From NCBI GenBank assembly GCA_964470375.1, contig CAYYCP010000001.1, positions 124,001-188,000 of the forward strand: a stretch of DNA of 64,000 bases, in the 5' to 3' direction. The DNA comes from CAYNQK01 sp964470375. Lineage in GTDB: Bacteria; Spirochaetota; Spirochaetia; Treponematales; JBGSOB01. Position 1 is the stretch's first letter, and the number at the start of each line of letters is the position of its first letter. The notes beneath the pieces are model-generated. The model saw only the letters and a program-made list of their open reading frames with translations, made no database searches and was not told the DNA's origin. A program made the position numbers and the translations under genes. Shown here one piece after another: positions 32,739-41,094 of the stretch.

Positions 32739-33371
32739 ATGTCCCTCTTCCTCATCCTCGGTCCGGCTGTCTTCGCGGGTTTTCTCCTCACAAACCCCTT
32801 CCGCCCGGATTTCAAGGATAGATCGAAGCACTTCCTCCTCGGATTGGCCGCCTCCGCTGCGGCAATTCTGGCTTATGCCCTGACGCGCGGCTGGTTCCCG
32901 CCCCTGTACGGGAACCTCCTCGGCCTCTTTTCCTTCTGGTTCCGGGAGTTCTTCTGGTATGGCCTGGCCGGGGCGGGCATATTCCTCCTCGTGCCCTCCT
33001 TTAGGCGCAGGGGATCGGAGCGCCGTCCCCGCCTCCTCTGCTTCCTCCTGGGAGCCTTCGCGCCCGCTGGCCTTGTCAGCTTCTTCTACCTTGGCCTACC
33101 CCGGGATATCTATTTCGTACTCTACCTCCCCCTCCTCAGGATAGCCTTCGCCCTCCTCCTCTCCTATACCATCGACAAGGCCCTCTCAGAATACGGGGGG
33201 ATGCTGGCCCTCTGGATCGGCCTGGCCATCCTGACCGGTCCGGCCCTCAGCCTGGTTCCGGTCTTCCACTTCTGGTCCCTGCCCCTCCTCTCCCTCCCCC
33301 TCCTCCTTCTTGCCCTCGGCGCGGCCTACCTGAGCCTCTTTTCCCTGCCGCGCATCCTCAGGCGGCGATAG
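32739..33371 (+). CDS. Polytopic membrane protein of unknown function
   Basis: From ATG 32739 (an in-frame GTG at 32721 is possible) the product has 210 residues with about six hydrophobic helices (roughly 2-18, 30-48, 58-82, 98-118, 122-142, 155-200) and Arg-rich loops (SFRRRGSERRPR near residue 90 and RILRRR at the end). No known family was recognised. It is divergent from infC and precedes the ABC exporter genes by 58 nt on the same strand, so it may be co-transcribed with them. Confidence 0.7.
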   Translation: MSLFLILGPAVFAGFLLTNPFRPDFKDRSKHFLLGLAASAAAILAYALTRGWFPPLYGNLLGLFSFWFREFFWYGLAGAGIFLLVPSFRRRGSERRPRLLCFLLGAFAPAGLVSFFYLGLPRDIYFVLYLPLLRIAFALLLSYTIDKALSEYGGMLALWIGLAILTGPALSLVPVFHFWSLPLLSLPLLLLALGAAYLSLFSLPRILRRR

Positions 33372-33429
33372 GAGGCGGGAAGAGGAAGACCCCCGGCCCC
33401 CCTAAGCCGGCCAGGAAAATCCCCGTAGT

Positions 33430-35160
33430 ATGTACCGTTGGCTGTGGACCTATCAGCGCCCCTACCTCATGCCCGCCGCCCTCGCCCTCGTCCTTGTCGC
33501 CCTGGCCGGGGGCCTCAACCTAGTCAACCCCCTCCTCTCGGGGAGGATCGTGGATCAGGTTATCCTGGGCGGCCGGACGGAGCTCCTATGGGGCATCCTA
33601 GCCCTCATGTTGGGCACGGTGGCCGTCAAGACCGGGCTGCGTTACGCCTTCCAAATGGCCTTCGAGCACATGTCCCAGAGCATCATCAAGGCCCTGCGCA
33701 AGGACCTCTTCGCCCTGATGCAGCGCATGGACTTCGGCTTCCACGACCGCACCAAGACCGGCGACCTGATGGCCCTGATGACCGGTGACATAGACGCGGT
33801 GAGGCACTTCCACGCCTGGGTCATCTACCAGGTGTTCGAAAACGGCCTCCTCCTGGCCGCCTCGATAGGGGCCCTCTTCTTCATCGACCCCCTCCTCACC
33901 CTCTGCCTCTTGGGCCTTACGCCTTTCATCGCTCTGGCCGCGGCCAAGCTGGCGCGCCGGGTCCTGCCGGCCTTCCGGGCTGTGCGCGACCAGTTCTCCC
34001 GCCTCAACTCGGTGGCACAGGAGAACATCGGCGGCGCCCGGGTAGTGCGGGCCTTCGCCCGCGAAGCCTTTGAGATATCCAAGCTGGAGGCCGAAAGCCT
34101 GGCCTTCAGGGACCGGAACATGGCCGTGGCCGCTGTGATGGAGCGCTATATCCCGGCTATCGAGTGCTTCTCCGGCATGCTCTCGGCCGTCCTGGTTCTG
34201 GCGGGCGGGGCCCTGATAGTGGCCGGCCGGCTGAGCATGGGCGAGCTGGTCACCTTCACCGGCCTGATCTGGGCCGTCACCATGCCCCTGCGCATGGCCG
34301 GCTGGCTGGAGAACGACGCCCAGCGCTTCGTTGCATCCTGTAAGCGTCTATACGAGTTCTCGCGTCAGGAGCCGGCCATCTCAGGACCCTCATGCCCCGT
34401 CATACCGCCCTCGCCCATCCGCGGTTCACTGCGCTTTGAATCCGTGGACTTCTCCTACTCGGGCCCCCAGGGCCGGCCGGCCCTGAGCGGGATCGACTTC
34501 AGCCTGGAGGCCGGCGGCATGCTGGGCATTGTCGGGCCCACCGGTGGCGGCAAGTCCACCATCGCTCGCCTCCTCTGCCGCTTCTACGATCCCTGCCACG
34601 GGCGGATTCTCCTTGACGGCATCGACCTGCGCGAGCTGCCCCTGGACATCCTCAGGACCAATATAGGCGTAGCCATGCAGGACGTCTTCCTCTTTTCCGA
34701 TACCATCGAGGGCAATATCGCCTTCGGCAAGCCCGACATGCCCATGGCCCGGGTCCTTGAAGCCAGCCGCCTGGCCATGGCCCATTCCTTCATCGAGGGG
34801 CTGCCCCAGGGCTACGACACCGTGGTCGGCGAGCGCGGGGTGGGCCTCTCGGGCGGGCAGCGGCAGCGCGTGGCCCTAGCCAGGCTCCTAGCCATGGATC
34901 CGCCGGTGATGATCCTGGATGACACCATGAGCGCCGTGGACGCCGAGACCGAGGCGGAGCTCCAAGAAACCCTACGGACCCTGCACGGCTCACGGACCCT
35001 GGTCGTCATCGCCCACCGGATCTCCAGCGTCAAGCAGGCCGACCTGATCCTCTTCGTCCAGGACGGCAAGGTGATCGAGCGGGGCCGGCACGTCGAGCTT
35101 CTAGCCGCCGGGGGAGCCTACGCGGCGGTCTGCCGGCACCAGGCCGGCATGGAGGACTGA
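33430..35160 (+). CDS. ABC exporter half-transporter, subunit with degenerate catalytic Asp
   Basis: The 576-residue protein has six membrane helices (residues 1-310) fused to an ATP-binding domain. Walker A GPTGGGKST starts at 369, the ABC signature is canonical LSGGQ at 473-477, but after Walker B Asp497 the catalytic glutamate is replaced by Asp498 (MILDDTMS). This is the hallmark of the degenerate half-site of heterodimeric exporters such as TM287/288, LmrCD and BmrCD. Its partner gene starts 5 nt downstream. The substrate is unknown; lipid or drug export is typical of the family. Confidence 0.92.
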   Translation: MYRWLWTYQRPYLMPAALALVLVALAGGLNLVNPLLSGRIVDQVILGGRTELLWGILALMLGTVAVKTGLRYAFQMAFEHMSQSIIKALRKDLFALMQRMDFGFHDRTKTGDLMALMTGDIDAVRHFHAWVIYQVFENGLLLAASIGALFFIDPLLTLCLLGLTPFIALAAAKLARRVLPAFRAVRDQFSRLNSVAQENIGGARVVRAFAREAFEISKLEAESLAFRDRNMAVAAVMERYIPAIECFSGMLSAVLVLAGGALIVAGRLSMGELVTFTGLIWAVTMPLRMAGWLENDAQRFVASCKRLYEFSRQEPAISGPSCPVIPPSPIRGSLRFESVDFSYSGPQGRPALSGIDFSLEAGGMLGIVGPTGGGKSTIARLLCRFYDPCHGRILLDGIDLRELPLDILRTNIGVAMQDVFLFSDTIEGNIAFGKPDMPMARVLEASRLAMAHSFIEGLPQGYDTVVGERGVGLSGGQRQRVALARLLAMDPPVMILDDTMSAVDAETEAELQETLRTLHGSRTLVVIAHRISSVKQADLILFVQDGKVIERGRHVELLAAGGAYAAVCRHQAGMED

Positions 35161-35165
35161 TCCGC

Positions 35166-37007
35166 ATGGCCCGCAATACCTACGCCGTGGACGAGGAGCT
35201 CACCAATGAATTCAATATCCACGTGCTGCGCCGCCTGGCCGGCTACCTAAGGCCGCACGGTAAAACAGTGGCCTTGACCGTGGGGCTGATGGTGGCGGTG
35301 GCCCTGGGCGACCTGGTCATCCCCCTCATCCTCAAGGAGGCAATAGACCGGGCCATCCCCGCCCGCGACCTAGGTCTCCTGGCCATCCTAGCCGGGGCCC
35401 TGGCCCTGGCCCAGGCCCTGGCCGCCCTGTGCCTGCGCTTCCGCATCCGGGCCATGAACCGCATGGGCCAGGAGATCATCCATGCCATCCGCGGTGACGT
35501 CTTCAAGCGCGTGCAGGAACTGCCCCTCTCCTACTTCGATTCGCGTCCCCTGGGCAAGATCCTCATCCGCGTCGTCAACTATGTCAATTCCATCTCGGAC
35601 CTGCTCTCCAACGGCCTCATCAACTTTATCACCGACCTCTTCAAGCTGGCCCTCATCGTGGCCTTCATGGCCGCCATCCACCTGCCCCTGACCCTGGTCT
35701 GCCTGGCCGGGGTGCCGGTCCTAGGCGGGGCCATCCTGCTCATGAAGAAACGCCAGCGCGTCAGCTGGCAGGCGATGAGCCGCAAGCAAGCCAATCTCAA
35801 CGCCTATCTGCACGAGGCCCTGGCCGGAGCCAAGGTGACCCAATCCTTCGCCCGCGAGTCCTTCAACGAGGGCATTTTCGAGCGCTTGAGCGCGGAGTGG
35901 AAGTCCTCATGGCTCAAGGCCGTAGGCAATCTCTTCCTGGTGGGACCGACCATCGAGATCGTCTCGGTGCTGGTGGCTTGCACGGCCTACGCGGCCGGGG
36001 TGGGCTACCTGGGCGCCGGCATGAGCGTCGGCGTGCTGGTGGCCTTCGTGGGTTACATCTGGCGTTTCTGGACGCCCTTTGCCACCATCGGCAACTTCTA
36101 TTCGGCCCTTGTCCAGTCGGGTGCCTATCTGGAACGCATTTTCGAGACCATTGACGAACCCCGCCAGATCGAGGACAGGCCGGGAGCTTACGAGCTCCCG
36201 CCCATCCGCGGACACGTCGAGTTCCGGTCGGTATGCTTCGCCTACGAGGCCGGAGCGCCGGTTCTGCAGGATTTCTCCCTGACCGCGAGGCCTGGCGAAA
36301 GCGTAGCCATCGTAGGTCCCACCGGGGCCGGCAAGACCACCATCGTCAACCTCCTATCGCGTTTCTACGACCCTGATTCGGGGGCCATCTTCGTGGACGG
36401 CCACGACATCCGCGCCCTGACCCTCGCATCGCTCCGCCGCCAGGTGGGGGTGATGCTTCAGGAACCCTTTCTCTTCTCCGGCAGCGTGCGCGACAACATC
36501 CGCTACGGGCGTCTGAACGCAAGCGACGAGGAGATTGAGGCGGCCGCCCGGGCCGTGCACGCCCACGATTTCATCATGGGCCTTGAGCAGGGCTACGACA
36601 CTCCGGCCAACGAGCGCGGCATGCGCCTGTCCATGGGGCAGCGCCAGCTGATCTGCTTCGCCCGCGTGCTGCTCTCGAATCCGGCCATCCTCATCCTGGA
36701 CGAGGCCACCAGCTCCGTGGACACCGAGACCGAGCGCCTCATCCAGAAGGGCATAGCCGGCCTCCTCAGGGGCCGCACATCCTTCATCATCGCCCACCGC
36801 CTGTCCACCATCCGCAACGCCGACAGGATCATCTACCTGGAGGGGGGCCGCATCCGCGAGGAAGGCCGCCACGAGGAACTCCTGGCCCTCGGCAGGGCCT
36901 ACGCCGCCCTCTTCCGCCGCGCCCAGGAGGCGGCCCTGGCCGCTGCCGAGGAGCGGGGAACCGGGGGCATAGCCGCTATCCGGGCCGCGGTCGCCCGGCG
37001 GGCTTAA
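35166..37007 (+). CDS. ABC exporter half-transporter, catalytic subunit
   Basis: The 613-residue partner has six membrane helices and an ATP-binding domain with Walker A GPTGAGKTT from 384, a non-consensus signature LSMGQ at 488-492 and a canonical Walker B with Glu513 (LILDEATSS). Its intact Walker motifs would pair with the LSGGQ of the upstream subunit to make the one active site, while its own LSMGQ pairs with the degenerate site. The N-terminal residues 1-20 form a short cytoplasmic extension and the C-terminus has an Ala/Arg-rich tail. The stop codon overlaps convergent cheA by 4 nt. Confidence 0.92.
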   Translation: MARNTYAVDEELTNEFNIHVLRRLAGYLRPHGKTVALTVGLMVAVALGDLVIPLILKEAIDRAIPARDLGLLAILAGALALAQALAALCLRFRIRAMNRMGQEIIHAIRGDVFKRVQELPLSYFDSRPLGKILIRVVNYVNSISDLLSNGLINFITDLFKLALIVAFMAAIHLPLTLVCLAGVPVLGGAILLMKKRQRVSWQAMSRKQANLNAYLHEALAGAKVTQSFARESFNEGIFERLSAEWKSSWLKAVGNLFLVGPTIEIVSVLVACTAYAAGVGYLGAGMSVGVLVAFVGYIWRFWTPFATIGNFYSALVQSGAYLERIFETIDEPRQIEDRPGAYELPPIRGHVEFRSVCFAYEAGAPVLQDFSLTARPGESVAIVGPTGAGKTTIVNLLSRFYDPDSGAIFVDGHDIRALTLASLRRQVGVMLQEPFLFSGSVRDNIRYGRLNASDEEIEAAARAVHAHDFIMGLEQGYDTPANERGMRLSMGQRQLICFARVLLSNPAILILDEATSSVDTETERLIQKGIAGLLRGRTSFIIAHRLSTIRNADRIIYLEGGRIREEGRHEELLALGRAYAALFRRAQEAALAAAEERGTGGIAAIRAAVARRA

Positions 37008-39187
37008 GCGCCGCGCTCCCCCTCGGCTCCATAGCGTTTGAGGAGCCTGGCGGCATCGAGAATCAGCGCCACCTCGCCCGATCCCAGGATGGCCGCCCCG
37101 CTGATGAAGTTTTCCTTGGAATATTGATTTACGAAGGGTTTGATAACCGTCTGCGCCTGGCCGACGATGCGCTCCACGAGGAGTCCGGCCTTGCGCCGCG
37201 CCGTCCCGACTACGACCATCTGGCAAGCCGTCTCAAGGGAAGCCCCGCGGGCCGCGAAGGCCCACCTCAGATCGATGACCGGTATGAGCTCCCCGCGGAA
37301 TGCGGCTGTGGAGAGTTCCGCGCCGGCCTGGCCGCCCACGTCGTCGCGGCATTCCAAGACTGAGTCCACATCGATGAAGAAGCTCTCTCCGGCCGCCCGC
37401 ACCAGGAGCCCGTCGATGATTGCGAGGGTCAAGGGGATCCGCAGGCTGATGGCAGTCCCGCGCCCCGGCCAGGAGGTAAGCTCCACCTCGCCGCCCACCG
37501 CCGAGATATCGGATCTGACCACGTCCATGCCCACGCCCCGGCCCGAGACGCTGGTGGCCTTCTCGGCCGTGGAGAAGCCCGGCAAGAAGACCAGGTCCTC
37601 CAACTCCTTGTCACTCGGGTCGTCCTCGGCCCTGAGAAGACCGCGCTCGACGGCCTTGCGACGGATACGCTCCAAGTCCAGTCCGGCCCCGTCATCGCGC
37701 ACGGTGATGACAACGGAAGAGCCCTCGTAGGCCGCGCTCAGCTCTATTGCGCCCGCAGCCGGCTTGCCCGCGGCCGTCCGGATAGTGGGCGCCTCTATGC
37801 CGTGATCCATGGAGTTGCGGATGATGTGCATGATGGGATCCTTGAGGTGATCCACCATGTACTTGTCCAGCTCAGTGTCCCCGCCCGATATCCTGAGCTC
37901 GGCCTGCTTGCCCAACTCCGTTCCCAGGTCGCGCACGGTGCGGAAGAAGGACTCGAAGAGGGCGGACAGGGGCACCATGCGGATGCCCATGGCTATGTCG
38001 CGCAGGGAGGCGGTGAGACGCTCGAGGTGCTCGGCCAGAGATTCCAGGTCCCGCTCGCGGGATTTGGCGGCCAGATCGGTGATGCGCGCCTGGACAGTGG
38101 CCATCTCGCCGGCCAGGTTGACAAGCTGGTCCAGTTTCTCGAATTTCACACGGATGGAGGATGCCGCCTCCTGCCTTTGGCGGCTTGAGCGCTCGGTGCG
38201 CACGAACTGCTGCTCGTGCAGAGCCGATTCGATCTCGTAGCGGCTCACGAGACCCTTCTCCACCAGGACTTCGCCAAGCCGGGGCGGGAGGCTCTCGCGC
38301 ACAGCTTCCTCGCTCAGAACGCCCTTCTCCACCAAAATCTCGCCTATGCGCTTGTATTCCGCCCCTTCGGGCGCCGCCCCGGGATCGTCTATCTCGGATA
38401 TATGTACGTCCGACCCTGACTCGTAGAAGATGAAGGCGTCCCTGATCGCGGCCAGACCGCGATCGGTGGTCAGGACGATGTCCCAAGAGAGGTAGCAGCG
38501 CTCAGGGTCGAGGTCCTCCAAGGCCGGGACGTCCTCCCGGTTCATCGTGCACTCCATGCGCCCCAGGGCACTGAGCTGCCTGATGGCCGCCAAGGGGTTC
38601 CCGCCGATAAGAAAGATATCTGGCTGAGGACGGAAACGGATACGGTAAGTGCGCAGCCCGGCTTCGCCTGAAATCTGGGTGGAGGCTGTCTCCGGGCTCT
38701 CGGCCGCCGGCATGGGCATGGGTTCGACTGTCTCGGGCTTCTCCCCTCCGGGCGCAGTCGCTGAAGCCGGCCCCCGCGCGCCAGCTTCCGAGGCAATGGA
38801 GAAGGAGCGGAAGCCTTCCATCAGCGCCAGGTCCTCAGCCGAGAATTCCGCAGGCTCATCTATGAGCAATGCCTTGAGGCGATCAAGGCCCCGCAGACAG
38901 AGCCCGATCAAGTCCGGCCCGATCGCGACTTGGCCGTCGCGGGCCCTGGCCAGGAGGCCTTCCATCTCATGCCCGAAACGGGCGACCATAGAGGCCCCCA
39001 CCATGCTGCCAGAGCCCTTGATAGTATGGATTGCGCGGAAGGCCGCGTGTATCGATTCAGCGTCGCCGGGATCGGCTTCAAGACTGAGGAGGGACCTCTC
39101 CAGGACGCCGGCGAGCTCCTCGGCTTCTTCGCGATAGGTCTCGCGGAGCTGGGCCAGGCGCGCGTCCCGGCCTTCCCCGCCGCTCAT
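37004..39187 (-). CDS. cheA: Chemotaxis histidine kinase CheA with internal tandem LGExLVEKG repeats
   Basis: The start MSGGEGRDARLAQL at 39187 overlaps the STAS gene stop by 4 nt and gives 727 residues. The Hpt domain has His54 in AIHTIKGS; the dimerisation domain, the N-box HIIRNSMDHGIE (about 454-465), GRGVGMDVV and a C-terminal CheW-like domain follow. Between Hpt and dimerisation, residues 180-267 form a separate alpha/beta domain. Residues 278-326 contain two similar motifs, RIGEILVEKGVLSEEAV and RLGEVLVEKGLVSRYEI, resembling the N-terminal fold of type II/IV secretion ATPases. A recognisable CheY-binding P2 domain is not evident. CheA autophosphorylates and passes phosphate to CheY and CheB. 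Confidence 0.95.
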   Translation of the reverse strand: MSGGEGRDARLAQLRETYREEAEELAGVLERSLLSLEADPGDAESIHAAFRAIHTIKGSGSMVGASMVARFGHEMEGLLARARDGQVAIGPDLIGLCLRGLDRLKALLIDEPAEFSAEDLALMEGFRSFSIASEAGARGPASATAPGGEKPETVEPMPMPAAESPETASTQISGEAGLRTYRIRFRPQPDIFLIGGNPLAAIRQLSALGRMECTMNREDVPALEDLDPERCYLSWDIVLTTDRGLAAIRDAFIFYESGSDVHISEIDDPGAAPEGAEYKRIGEILVEKGVLSEEAVRESLPPRLGEVLVEKGLVSRYEIESALHEQQFVRTERSSRQRQEAASSIRVKFEKLDQLVNLAGEMATVQARITDLAAKSRERDLESLAEHLERLTASLRDIAMGIRMVPLSALFESFFRTVRDLGTELGKQAELRISGGDTELDKYMVDHLKDPIMHIIRNSMDHGIEAPTIRTAAGKPAAGAIELSAAYEGSSVVITVRDDGAGLDLERIRRKAVERGLLRAEDDPSDKELEDLVFLPGFSTAEKATSVSGRGVGMDVVRSDISAVGGEVELTSWPGRGTAISLRIPLTLAIIDGLLVRAAGESFFIDVDSVLECRDDVGGQAGAELSTAAFRGELIPVIDLRWAFAARGASLETACQMVVVGTARRKAGLLVERIVGQAQTVIKPFVNQYSKENFISGAAILGSGEVALILDAARLLKRYGAEGERGA

Positions 39188-39525
39188 GCCCCGCCCGCCA
39201 TCAGGCAGGCCAGGCCGTCCTGGGCCGCGCAGGCGGAAGAAGAACTCAGAGAATTGGTTTCCAGGCAGTCGCGAAAGGAAGGGCCCGCCCCCTCCAAACG
39301 CAGCTCGCGGCCGGAAGCCAGACAGGACTTGTGCAGGGAGCAGATGAGTTGAATGAGGGTCATATCGGCGCATCTCAGGCCGGAAAGATCCAGGATGAGA
39401 GTCCGTGGCTCGGCCGGCAGGCCTCTCAGTGAAGCGGCCAGGGCACCGATGCCCTCCACGGTAGCCTCCTCCGGCAGCGTGGCCCGGAGCAGATCGCCTT
39501 CACACTTGGTGTAAAGGTCCTTCAC
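39184..39525 (-). CDS. STAS-domain protein of the chemotaxis operon
   Basis: The 113-residue protein starts at GTG 39525, overlapping the cheY stop, and its end overlaps cheA. It has a STAS core (TLILDLSGLRCADMTLIQLICSLHKSCLASGRELRL). Where SpoIIAA-type proteins have the phosphorylated serine in DSSG, this one has ADMT, so a threonine could take the role or phosphorylation is lost. The C-terminus is Ser/Ala/Cys-rich. STAS proteins occur in some non-enteric chemotaxis clusters; a modulator of CheA or an adaptor is inferred from the tight coupling. Confidence 0.75.
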   Translation of the reverse strand: MKDLYTKCEGDLLRATLPEEATVEGIGALAASLRGLPAEPRTLILDLSGLRCADMTLIQLICSLHKSCLASGRELRLEGAGPSFRDCLETNSLSSSSACAAQDGLACLMAGGA

Positions 39526-39878
39526 GGGATAACCCTCTTGATAGTCTCAAGGAGTTTTTCGGGGCTGAAGGGCTTCACCAGCCAGGCTGTGACGCCGGCT
39601 TTACGGGCCTCGGCCTGCTTGCCGGCCTCGCTCTCGGTGGTGAGCATGATGATGGGGGTGAAGCGGTTGGTCGGGCTGGCCCTGACTGCCTCTATGAAGG
39701 AGATGCCGTCCATGACCGGCATGTAGAGGTCGGTGATGACCAGTTTTATCTCTGGGCCGAGGAGTTCCGTCCCTGCCCGGCCGTCCTTGGCTTGGATCAC
39801 CTCGTGCCCCTGCTCCGTCAAGGTGAAGGCGATCATCTCGCGCATGCTCGCCGAATCGTCCACCACCAGTATTTTCAT
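39522..39878 (-). CDS. cheY: CheY-like response regulator
   Basis: The 118-residue single receiver domain has the acidic pair Asp7-Asp8, the phosphorylation site Asp50 (LVITDLYMP), Thr80 in the switch position and Lys102 (VKPF). It has no output domain, so it should act by protein binding, either to FliM or as a phosphate sink. It overlaps the MCP-like gene upstream and the STAS gene downstream by 4 nt each. Position next to a protein with a CheZ-like motif suggests it is that protein's substrate. Confidence 0.92.
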   Translation of the reverse strand: MKILVVDDSASMREMIAFTLTEQGHEVIQAKDGRAGTELLGPEIKLVITDLYMPVMDGISFIEAVRASPTNRFTPIIMLTTESEAGKQAEARKAGVTAWLVKPFSPEKLLETIKRVIP

Positions 39879-41092
39879 TTATCTTTCTCCCCCCTCCCCA
39901 GGGCGGCCCTGAGGAGCTCGCGTTCGCCTTCCATAGTATAGATACCGCCCAGGCGCTTTTCCAGGGACTCGCCCGGCGTCTCCTGGTCGCCCAGGCGCGG
40001 CAGAATCTGTTCCAGCTCACGGCCCATGACCGCCAGGGGCTCGATCACATGCTCGATGCGCTGCCGGGTGATGTCCTGGAACTGGATGGAAACGACTACC
40101 CGGGCGATGTCTGCGCCCAGCTCCTCAGTCATATTCTGGAGGCCTTCCAGACGCCGGCCCAACTCGGCGGCCTTCTCGTCTATGGCGCGGATGATGCCGT
40201 CTATGTCCTGTTCCATCTTGGCCGAAAGGGACATGTTGTCCTGGACCGCTCGACTGGCCGCCTCCAGGAGAGCCCTGGTTCGCTCGGACACGGCGGCCAT
40301 GATTCCGCGCACCTTGTCAACAGAATCCGAGGAGAGATCCGAAAGGGCCTTGACCTCCTTGGCCACGACCCCGAAGGCCCTGCCATGCTCCCCGGCCCGG
40401 GCGGCCACGATGCCGGCATTGAGGGCCAGGATGCGCGTGGTCTCCTGGACCTGGTCGATCTTATCTACCACTCCGCCCATTGATCCCAGGCCCTCGTAGA
40501 TCCCCGATATCTCGGATGAAAGGGCTTCCAGTCCGGAAGTGAGGCTCGAGAAGTCGCGGAGCAGGCCTTGCAGAACTTCACGGTTCCGGTCGAAGATGCC
40601 TTGGCCGCAGGCGCCTTCCTTGGAGCCTCGGTAGGCTTCTTCCACCTCCTTGGCTTGAGCCTTGGCCTTCCGGTTGATACCCTTGAAGGCCTCGATGAGG
40701 TCCATGGCCGCCTTGTCGGTGGCCTCGATGACTGCGTTGAGCTGGTCCGTCAGCACGGGTATGGCCTGGCTGCCCGGAGCCAGCGCGGCCGCCGCTGCCT
40801 TGAGCTCTCCCTCCGCCCGCAGGATGGCCGCTTCGGCCCGCCGCTCAATTTCCTCTCTCTCCCGCGCGAGGGCCTCGCGCTCCTCAGCCAGGTTGAGTGC
40901 GGCCGCGCGCTCGGCCTCGGCCGCATGGGATTCCGAGCGAGACCATGCCCGCCGGAGTACGAAGGCCGCCGCGGCCGCCAGGGCTGAGCAGGCGCAGAGC
41001 CTGGCCCAGACCCAGGGCAGGGCTTGGGCTGCTATCATGAGGGCAGCCATACCCAGGAGGAGGGTCGCGTGCGGCGGGAAGCGCGGCTTCAT
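39875..41092 (-). CDS. MCP-like signalling protein with CheZ-like C-terminal motif
   Basis: From MKPRFPPHATLLLGM at 41092 the protein has 405 residues: two N-terminal membrane helices (about 9-25 and 28-47) with almost no periplasmic part, a coiled coil (55-105), and a signalling hairpin whose tip reads ILALNAGIVAARAGEHGRAF (221-240), close to the MCP consensus but with Val229 where a Glu is usual. At the C-terminus QFQDITRQ (337-344) closely matches the CheZ phosphatase segment FQDLTGQ, with Asp340 and Gln344 spaced like the catalytic Asp143/Gln147 of E. coli CheZ. No HAMP or ligand domain is seen. It lies between cheB and cheY. It may couple signalling to CheY dephosphorylation; that is inference. 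Confidence 0.75.
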   Translation of the reverse strand: MKPRFPPHATLLLGMAALMIAAQALPWVWARLCACSALAAAAAFVLRRAWSRSESHAAEAERAAALNLAEEREALAREREEIERRAEAAILRAEGELKAAAAALAPGSQAIPVLTDQLNAVIEATDKAAMDLIEAFKGINRKAKAQAKEVEEAYRGSKEGACGQGIFDRNREVLQGLLRDFSSLTSGLEALSSEISGIYEGLGSMGGVVDKIDQVQETTRILALNAGIVAARAGEHGRAFGVVAKEVKALSDLSSDSVDKVRGIMAAVSERTRALLEAASRAVQDNMSLSAKMEQDIDGIIRAIDEKAAELGRRLEGLQNMTEELGADIARVVVSIQFQDITRQRIEHVIEPLAVMGRELEQILPRLGDQETPGESLEKRLGGIYTMEGERELLRAALGRGEKDK

Positions 41093-41094
41093 AT

